Positions 1-5,174 of a stretch of DNA of 6,730 nt are shown here, piece by piece (within the stretch, counting starts at the first letter, position 1; each line of letters opens with the position of its first letter). The position numbers were made by a program, and so were the translations under genes. Source of the stretch: Nitriliruptoraceae bacterium (lineage in GTDB: Bacteria; Actinomycetota; Nitriliruptoria; Nitriliruptorales; Nitriliruptoraceae). Location: contig SKNP01000248.1 in assembly GCA_007120485.1 (NCBI GenBank), forward strand, positions 1 through 6,730, read 5' to 3'. The notes under the pieces were generated by a model. It had not been told where the DNA came from. It did not search any database and was given only the letters and a program-made list of their open reading frames with translations.

Positions 1-26
1 ACGCAGGAACCCACGGGACCTCGCCA

Positions 27-55
27 CTGACCCCTGCCGGCCGGCCCGGGGTCAG
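27..55 (-). terminator. Possible terminator hairpin at the 3' end of the RAM-domain gene
   Basis: An 8-bp inverted repeat, CTGACCCC (27-34) and GGGGTCAG (48-55), encloses a 13-nt loop. The loop contains the palindrome GCCGGCCGGC (36-45) and can add three more pairs. The structure overlaps the TGA stop (complement of 52-54) of the leftward gene, the usual place for an intrinsic terminator. No T-run follows in the minus direction, so in this GC-rich genome it is a hairpin-only terminator candidate. Confidence 0.4.
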
Positions 56-339
56 GTCGGTGGGTCCTGTCCCAGTGCGAAGCCCGCGTCCAGCGTCTCG
101 TCGGAGTAGGAGCGGAACGCGATGACGGTCTCGGAGCCGATGATCCCGGCGACCTTGCCGATCCGCCCGGTGACCACGTCCGCGAGGTCCTCGTTGCGGG
201 CCGCGCGGACCTTGACGATGAGGTCGTACCGGCCGGTCACCGAGTACACCTCGGTGACCCCGTCCAGGTCGCACAGCGTTTCGGCGACCTCCGGGACCTG
301 GTCGACGTCGACGTCGAGGAGCACGAAGGCGGTGATCAC
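52..339 (-). CDS. Stand-alone Lrp/AsnC ligand-binding (RAM) domain protein
   Basis: This 95-aa protein matches the C-terminal effector-binding RAM domain of Lrp/AsnC regulators. It has the beta-alpha-beta-beta-alpha-beta pattern, starting with the hydrophobic strand ITAFVLLDV (2-10). The family hallmark VTGRYDLIVKV (34-44) follows, then a second helix (about 50-62) and the closing strand SETVIAF (69-75). The N-terminal helix-turn-helix of full-length Lrp (about 150 aa) is absent, so it cannot bind DNA that way. Small proteins of this kind form RAM dimers or higher oligomers and may bind amino acids or act with full-length Lrp proteins; the ligand cannot be read here. The GTG start is supported by GGAAGG on the minus strand (complement of 346-351), six bases upstream. 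It is divergent from the ATL gene. No transmembrane segment or signal peptide is seen. Family assignment is firm; role is inferred. Confidence 0.85.
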   Translation of the reverse strand: MITAFVLLDVDVDQVPEVAETLCDLDGVTEVYSVTGRYDLIVKVRAARNEDLADVVTGRIGKVAGIIGSETVIAFRSYSDETLDAGFALGQDPPT

Positions 340-368
340 GGTGGACCTTCCGTCGCGGATCGGTCAGC

Positions 369-398
369 ACGCTACTCGCCGCTGGCTCGGCGGGTCAT
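369..398 (-). promoter_or_regulatory. Candidate sigma-70-type promoter for the RAM-domain gene
   Basis: Read on the minus strand, ATGACC (398 to 393) resembles a -35 box, matching TTGACA at TGAC. It lies 18 nt before TAGCGT (374 to 369), a -10 box with the key T1, A2 and T6. Transcription would begin near 362, leaving a leader of about 20 nt with the GGAAGG ribosome-binding site before the GTG at 339. The -35 box runs up to the start codon of the divergent ATL gene (400), so the two genes could interfere with each other. The call rests on motif match and position only. Confidence 0.4.
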
Positions 399-399
399 C

Positions 400-687
400 A
401 TGACCCGGGGACCCAGGGACCTGGTGGAGGAGGTCCTCGCGGTCGTGGCGGCCACCCGTCCCGGCGAGGTCCTGACCTACGGCGAGGTGGCCGTGGAGGC
501 CGGGTTCCCCGGAGCCGCACGTGCGGTGGGGCGAGCGCTGGCCGACCACGGCGGCGGTGTGCCCTGGTGGCGCGTGGTCACCGCGACGGGTCGGCTCGTG
601 CCGGGTCTCGAGGAGGAACAGGCGACCCGGCTGCGCGCCGAAGGGGTACCGTGTGATCGTGGAGGGGTCCGCCGCACGGCACGTTGA
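400..687 (+). CDS. Alkyltransferase-like protein (ATL, MGMT-related DNA-lesion binder)
   Basis: This 95-aa protein matches the C-terminal DNA-binding domain of O6-alkylguanine-DNA alkyltransferases. Helices around LVEEVLAVVAATRPGEV (8-24) precede the conserved TYGEVA (26-31), whose Tyr27 is the base-flipping position. AGFPGAARAVGRAL (34-47) is the helix-turn-helix, with the Arg-finger candidate R41. The active-site motif PCHRV is PWWRV (55-59): the alkyl-acceptor Cys is Trp56. This defines the ATL subgroup, which binds O6-alkylguanine and channels it to nucleotide excision repair instead of removing the alkyl group. The only Cys (85) lies in the tail and is not the acceptor. The length suits free-standing ATL proteins (about 90-110 aa). 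The ATG at 400 has no good ribosome-binding site (GGCGGG at 389-394 at best). It is divergent from the RAM-domain gene and separated from sigma-1 by a long leader, so probably monocistronic. Confidence 0.85.
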   Translation: MTRGPRDLVEEVLAVVAATRPGEVLTYGEVAVEAGFPGAARAVGRALADHGGGVPWWRVVTATGRLVPGLEEEQATRLRAEGVPCDRGGVRRTAR

Positions 688-794
688 CGCCGGACCCTCG
701 GACCGGAGCGTGCGCCCACCGCCCCGGCCCTTAGCGTCCTGTGCACTCAACGCGCATCGCGGATGGCCGGGGAGGGTGCTGGCCGACCGGTGCG

Positions 795-833
795 TTCACG
801 TAAGGGACGCGGGCGTGGCAGGATGTACCTGCC
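795..833 (+). promoter_or_regulatory. Candidate sigma-1 promoter with an inverted repeat over the -10
   Basis: TTCACG (795-800, five of six against TTGACG) lies 18 nt before CAGGAT (819-824), which keeps A2 and T6 of a -10 box. A second reading is GGGACG (804-809), 16 nt, TACCTG (826-831). A 6-bp inverted repeat GGCAGG-ATGTA-CCTGCC (817-833) overlaps both possible -10 boxes and could be an operator or a small hairpin. The transcript would have a leader of about 200 nt. Neither reading is strong; position is the main support. Confidence 0.25.
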
Positions 834-968
834 CGGTCGTTGCCGCCCGCGAGCCCCGAGCTCCCACCCGCACGACGACCGGTGCTTCGTCTCTGCCGAG
901 TTCCCTGTCCGAAGGTCGACCCCAAGGGCGCCCGGCTCCGAACCAAACCTACGACGGTGTCGTCAACG

Positions 969-986
969 GATCCACCGAGGTGGATC
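969..986. promoter_or_regulatory. 18-bp near-perfect palindrome 50 bp upstream of sigma-1
   Basis: GATCCACC (969-976) and GGTGGATC (979-986) are perfect 8-bp arms around a 2-nt centre (GA). A 2-nt loop is poor for an RNA hairpin, so a dimeric repressor or activator site in DNA is the more natural reading. It lies between the candidate promoter and the ribosome-binding site of sigma-1. The binding protein is unknown, and no second copy was found in the window. Confidence 0.4.
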
Positions 987-1035
987 ATCGACGCTGGACC
1001 ACCGTGTCCGCTCCCCGCCGTCACGAGGAGGCCAG

Positions 1036-2202
1036 GTGAACCCGACCGATCTCCCGACCGCCGAGGTCGCCGTCGAAGAGTTGCTCGAGCGCTCGAACGA
1101 GCGCGGCTACGTGCTGCTCTCCGAGCTCCAAGAGCTCTACGTCCCCGAACTCCACGGTGAGCACTGGGTCGACGACGCGATCGTCACCGCCACCGACCAG
1201 GGCATGCAGATCATCGACGACGTCGCCGATGATGCGCCCGAGGAGGTTGCTGCTGCCGACACCTCGGCGGCCCTGACCACCGACCTGGTCCGGCAGTACC
1301 TCAACGACGCGGGACGTCATGAGTTGCTGACCAAGGAGGACGAGGCCGACCTCGCCAAGCGCTACCAGGCGGGTATGGCCGCCGACGTGATGCTCAAGGA
1401 ACTGGGCGCGAGCGTGACGCGCGCCAAGAAGGCGCGGCTGCGCTCCATCAGCCGTGACGGTGAGCGCGCCAAGGAGGTCATGGTCCAGGCCAACCTGCGC
1501 CTGGTCGTCCCGCAGGCGCGCAAGTTCTCCGGCCGTGACCTCGACTTCATCGAACTCATCCAGGAAGGCAACCTCGGGTTGCTGCGAGCGGTGGAGAAGT
1601 TCGACCACACCAAGGGCTACAAGTTCTCCACCTACGCCGTGTGGTGGATCCGGCAGGCGCTGCAGCGCGGCGTGGCCAGCAAGGGCCGCACGATCCGCGT
1701 GCCGGCCCACGTGTGGGAGCTGTACGGCAAGCTCCGGGCGGCGGAACTCCGGCTGCGCCAGCAGAAGGGCGGCGACCCCAGCGACGATGAGGTCGCGGAG
1801 GAGGTCGGCCTCACCGGCGACCGCGTTCGCGAGGTGCGTGACGCGATGCAGGAACTGGTCAGCCTCGACCGTCCCATCGGCGAGGATGGCGACGCGACCA
1901 TGGGCGATCTGATCGCCGACTCCGAGCAGATCGACCCGGCCGAGACGGCGCTCGAAGGCGACGCTCTCAGCCAGATCGACGCCGCGCTGCAGGCGCTGGA
2001 CGACCGCGAGCGCATCATCCTGGTCCTGCGCTTCGGCCTCGGCGGCCAGGAGCCGCAGACGCTCGAGGAGATCGGGGAGCACTTCGGGCTCACCCGCGAA
2101 CGGATCCGGCAGATGCAGAACCGCGCGCTCGCGAAGCTCCGCCACCCCTCGCGTGCGCACAACCTCTCGGGCCTGCTCGACGTGCTCGACCGCGCCGCGT
2201 AG
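1036..2202 (+). CDS. Sigma-70 family RNA polymerase sigma factor with region 1.1 (sigma-1)
   Basis: This 388-aa factor directs RNA polymerase to promoters. Domains in order: region 1.1-like (about 10-66, RGYVLLSELQELY), acidic linker, region 1.2 (about 82-115, VRQYLNDAG), non-conserved spacer (116-145), region 2 (146-218, NLRLVV, LIQEGNLGLLRAVEKFDHTKGYKFSTY, WWIRQALQRG), region 3 (219-275), sigma finger (276-300, PIGEDGDATMGD) and region 4 (310-383, TRERIRQ helix, KLRHPSR). The GTG at 1036 follows GAGGAGG (1025-1031) by 4 nt, and region 1.1 then begins at the same depth as in sigma-2; an upstream ATG at 763 would add an unsupported tail. Oddities: VVPQARKF replaces the usual VVS(V/I)AKK(Y/F), GRD replaces GRG, YAVWW replaces YATWW, SKG replaces DQA before RT(I/V)R, and MQNR replaces IExK after the -35 helix. 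It is shorter than HrdB/SigA (about 500 aa) but has region 1.1, unlike mycobacterial SigB. Probably an alternative group 2-type factor. Terminated at 2220-2257. Confidence 0.93.
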   Translation: MNPTDLPTAEVAVEELLERSNERGYVLLSELQELYVPELHGEHWVDDAIVTATDQGMQIIDDVADDAPEEVAAADTSAALTTDLVRQYLNDAGRHELLTKEDEADLAKRYQAGMAADVMLKELGASVTRAKKARLRSISRDGERAKEVMVQANLRLVVPQARKFSGRDLDFIELIQEGNLGLLRAVEKFDHTKGYKFSTYAVWWIRQALQRGVASKGRTIRVPAHVWELYGKLRAAELRLRQQKGGDPSDDEVAEEVGLTGDRVREVRDAMQELVSLDRPIGEDGDATMGDLIADSEQIDPAETALEGDALSQIDAALQALDDRERIILVLRFGLGGQEPQTLEEIGEHFGLTRERIRQMQNRALAKLRHPSRAHNLSGLLDVLDRAA

Positions 2203-2219
2203 CGCCCGGACCGATCGCT

Positions 2220-2257
2220 CCACCGACGCCCGCCGCGACCGCGGCGGGCGTCGGTGG
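2220..2257 (+). terminator. Strong intrinsic terminator hairpin after sigma-1
   Basis: Two 17-nt arms (2220-2236 and 2241-2257) pair without mismatch around a GACC loop (2237-2240). The stem starts 17 nt after the sigma-1 TAG stop. Only two T follow, so it is a tail-less, GC-type terminator of the sort common in actinobacteria. The stem sequence is also a perfect inverted repeat, so it could act on both strands. It separates sigma-1 transcription from the YibE/F gene. Confidence 0.8.
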
Positions 2258-2281
2258 TTCGGCTCACCCATCACCGACTCG

Positions 2282-2287
2282 TAGCAT
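2282..2287 (+). promoter_or_regulatory. Possible -10 box for the YibE/F gene
   Basis: TAGCAT (2282-2287) has T1, A2 and T6 of a -10 hexamer, lies just after the sigma-1 terminator and is 33 nt before the GTG start. No good -35 box is found at 16-18 nt upstream; TTCGGC (2259 region) is the nearest. AGGAGG (2310-2315) follows as the ribosome-binding site, 5 nt before the start codon at 2321. The promoter call is positional only. Confidence 0.25.
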
Positions 2288-2320
2288 CCGCCTCCCCGGA
2301 CCGCGTTCGAGGAGGGCCCC

Positions 2321-3691
2321 GTGACCGGCGAGCTGACGGCGATCCACCGACGGCTACTCGTGTTCGTCGGCATCGTGTTCGCCGCGACCCTGGTCGGCAT
2401 GGTGGTCCTCTGGCCAGCGAGCGAGCGGCTCCCGGAAGGCGACGCCGAGCCCCTCGAGGATCTCGTCGCCGGCGAGGTGGTCGGCCTCACGATCGTCGAG
2501 GGTGAGGCCGACCCGGATGTCGGCTTCTCCGGGGACCGCGCGGAGCTGGCCGTCGAGCTGCTGGACGGGCCCGACGAGGGTCAGGTCGTCGACCTCTCGA
2601 TCGACGTGGACGGCTTCCCCGCGATCGCGGTCGGTGACCGCGTCGCGCTCGATCGCACCGTCGATGGCGACGGTGAGGAGCAGTACTTCCTGACCGATTT
2701 CCAGCGGACACCGACGCTGTGGCTGCTCGGGCTGATCTTCGTCGGGGCGGTGCTGCTGATCTCCCGCTGGCAGGGGTTGCGGGCCCTGATCGGCTTGGCC
2801 CTGTCCTTGGCGGTGGTCGTGCTGTTCATCGTGCCGGCCATCGTGGCGGGCGCGAGCCCACCTGTGGTCGCGCTCGTCGGTGCGGTCGCCGTGATGATCG
2901 TCACCCTGTACCTCACGCATGGCCTCAGCGAGATGACGACGGCGGCGGTGGTGGGGACCTCCGCGGCGCTGGCCTTGACCGTGGCGTTGGGCACCTTCTT
3001 CGTCGATCGAGCCCGGATCACCGGGTTCGCGTCCGATGACGCGGTCTTCGCCCGGTTCGCGATCGACGGCCTCGACCTGCAGGGGCTGGTCCTGGCCGGC
3101 CTGATCATCGCCGCGCTCGGGGTGCTCGATGACGTCACCATCAGCCAGTCCTCGACCGTCTTCGCGCTCCACGAGACCGATCGAACGCTCGGTTGGAAGC
3201 AGCTCTTCGCCCGCGCGATGACCGTCGGCCGCGACCACATCGCGTCGGTGATCAACACCTTGTTCCTGGCCTACACCGGGGCGTCGATCGCGCTGCTGCT
3301 GCTGTTCTCCACGGGCAGCCTGCCCGTGGGGGAGATCCTCAACTCCGAGGTGCTCGCGGAGGAGCTGGTCAAGACGATCGTCGGATCGCTCGGGCTGATC
3401 ATGGCGGTGCCTCTCACCACGGCGCTGGCAGCGGCGGTCGCCGTTGCGCGTCCCGACGACGCCCCGCCCGTGCGCTTCCACCACGACCACGGGCCCCGGT
3501 CGAGGCCGAACGCCGCGGCACGCACGCGTTCGCAAGCGGAGACCGAGGCGCCCGACGCACCGACGTCCACCTGGGCCGATGAGCTGCGTAGCGCCCGGGA
3601 GCACGCCAAGCGGGATGACGACGGCCCCGACGACCCCGACGACCCCGACGGCCCCGACCACCCGGATCCGTCGCGGGGCAGCCCCGCGTAA
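2321..3691 (+). CDS. YibE/F family polytopic membrane protein
   Basis: This 456-aa integral membrane protein has the YibE/F layout. An N-terminal anchor (about 11-33) is followed by an extracytoplasmic beta-rich segment (34-128) and then about seven membrane helices (about 131-149, 152-178, 180-199, 205-228, 253-271, 311-330, 348-376). Family signatures are clear: GVLDDVTISQSSTVFAL (267-283) and GRDHIASVINTLFLAYTGAS (303-322). Its molecular function is not established; polar residues within conserved segments (D270, D271, T273, S275, Q276) suggest transport, but that is inference. Residues 377-456 form a hydrophilic tail, rich in His and Arg first and ending in Asp/Pro repeats. The GTG at 2321 has AGGAGG 5 nt upstream and the next residues lead directly into the anchor helix. 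It sits alone between two sigma genes, with hairpins before and after. Family assignment is firm; the reason for its position is unknown. Confidence 0.9.
   Translation: MTGELTAIHRRLLVFVGIVFAATLVGMVVLWPASERLPEGDAEPLEDLVAGEVVGLTIVEGEADPDVGFSGDRAELAVELLDGPDEGQVVDLSIDVDGFPAIAVGDRVALDRTVDGDGEEQYFLTDFQRTPTLWLLGLIFVGAVLLISRWQGLRALIGLALSLAVVVLFIVPAIVAGASPPVVALVGAVAVMIVTLYLTHGLSEMTTAAVVGTSAALALTVALGTFFVDRARITGFASDDAVFARFAIDGLDLQGLVLAGLIIAALGVLDDVTISQSSTVFALHETDRTLGWKQLFARAMTVGRDHIASVINTLFLAYTGASIALLLLFSTGSLPVGEILNSEVLAEELVKTIVGSLGLIMAVPLTTALAAAVAVARPDDAPPVRFHHDHGPRSRPNAAARTRSQAETEAPDAPTSTWADELRSAREHAKRDDDGPDDPDDPDGPDHPDPSRGSPA
3625..3660 (+). repeat. Four 9-bp tandem units encoding Asp-Pro repeats
   Basis: Units CCCCGACGA (3625-3633), CCCCGACGA (3634-3642), CCCCGACGG (3643-3651) and CCCCGACCA (3652-3660) run head to tail in frame near the 3' end of the YibE/F gene. 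They encode PDD-PDD-PDG-PDH. Nine-base units keep the frame, so copy number could vary by slippage without breaking the protein. The repeat lies in the predicted disordered, acidic tail. Confidence 0.75.
3672..3688 (+). terminator. Possible terminator hairpin at the end of the YibE/F gene
   Basis: CGCGGGG (3672-3678) and CCCCGCG (3682-3688) are perfect 7-bp arms around a CAG loop, ending one base before the TAA stop at 3689-3691. No T-run follows. Overlap with the last codons is unusual but occurs in compact genomes; it may only reflect GC-rich composition. Confidence 0.35.
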
Positions 3692-3995
3692 GCGCGACCG
3701 GCGCGCACGCCGCAGACCGGCCGCGGTGACCGGCGCGGCGTCGTCATCGGGACGCGGAACGGTGCTGGCGGGAGGGTCCACGAGGCACGCTCGCCGACCT
3801 GCGCTGACGGAACGCCGCGAGGTACGTACCCTCTGCCGACACGCCCGGGACCACCGGGAGCGGAGCGCACGCCGTGGTGACACGCTGCGGTGACCGGATC
3901 GGTAGGGAGGTCGCCGTGGTGGGAGGATCCGATGGTTCGCCCTGGCAGGGGTCGGGCAGCAGCTCCGGACACGGCACGAGCACGGGACGGCATAC
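3692..3995 (+). other. Non-coding leader upstream of sigma-2
   Basis: About 300 bp without a supportable gene. A stop codon in the sigma-2 frame (TAG at 3903-3905), with no start codon between it and 3996, rules out a longer sigma-2 N-terminus. The stretch holds the promoter candidate at 3804-3832, small inverted repeats CCCGG-GACCA-CCGGG (3844-3858) and ACCG-GAT-CGGT (3893-3903), and GTGACA (3877-3882), a -35-like hexamer without a well-spaced -10. No tRNA or sRNA could be recognised by eye. Confidence 0.6.
3804..3832 (+). promoter_or_regulatory. Candidate sigma-70-type promoter for sigma-2
   Basis: CTGACG (3804-3809, five of six against the actinobacterial TTGACG) is followed after exactly 17 nt by TACCCT (3827-3832), with T1, A2 and T6 of a -10 box. 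This is the best promoter match in the window. A perfect 10-bp palindrome GGTACGTACC (3821-3830) overlaps the -10 and could be an operator. Transcription would start near 3839, giving a leader of about 157 nt before the sigma-2 start. Confidence 0.5.
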
Positions 3996-5132
<1,137 letters not shown>

Positions 5133-5142
5133 GCGTCGCGGC

Positions 5143-5174
5143 GACGTCACCCCGGTGCGCCGGAGGGTGACGTC
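5143..5174 (+). terminator. Hairpin after sigma-2, overlapping the PBP4 start
   Basis: GACGTCACCC (5143-5152) and GGGTGACGTC (5165-5174) form a perfect 10-bp stem around a 12-nt loop (5153-5164), 10 nt after the sigma-2 stop. The right arm also contains the palindrome TGACGTCA (5168-5175). There is no T-run. It may terminate sigma-2 transcripts. It also covers both likely PBP4 start codons (5155 and 5167) and the only good Shine-Dalgarno-like sequence (GGAGG, 5162-5166), so it could equally restrict PBP4 translation. Confidence 0.55.

Larger units (their letters stand above)
688..1035 (+). other. Non-coding leader upstream of sigma-1
   Basis: This stretch is open in the sigma-1 frame from an ATG at 763, but that extension would add 91 Arg/Pro-rich residues unlike any sigma domain. 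The true start is judged to be the GTG at 1036, so I read this as regulatory DNA. It contains TTGACG at 684-689 (overlapping the ATL stop, with only the weak GAGCGT at 706-711 as partner), a hairpin at 817-833, a short repeat ACGAC-GGT-GTCGT at 951-963, and an 18-bp palindrome at 969-986. No clear terminator for the ATL gene and no second gene was seen. Confidence 0.6.

Noticed and set aside
645..652. Promoter-like TACCGT inside the 3' end of the ATL gene
   Set aside because: No -35-like sequence lies 16-18 nt upstream, and codon content there still fits the ATL reading frame.
763..1035. Extended N-terminus for sigma-1 starting at ATG 763
   Set aside because: The added 91 residues are Arg/Pro-rich and unlike sigma region 1.1 or the HrdB acidic extension. 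They would translate the candidate promoter and palindrome, and GTG 1036 has a good GAGGAGG upstream.
1021..2490. Long open frame on the minus strand across sigma-1 (about 489 codons)
   Set aside because: It is the antisense shadow of a well-supported sigma factor. In GC-rich coding DNA the opposite strand often lacks stops, the translation has no recognisable domain, and it crosses the 17-bp terminator stem.
3877..3908. A second sigma-2 promoter with -35 GTGACA (3877-3882)
   Set aside because: The only TA-containing hexamer downstream (TAGGGA, 3903-3908) is 20 nt away and lacks the final T.
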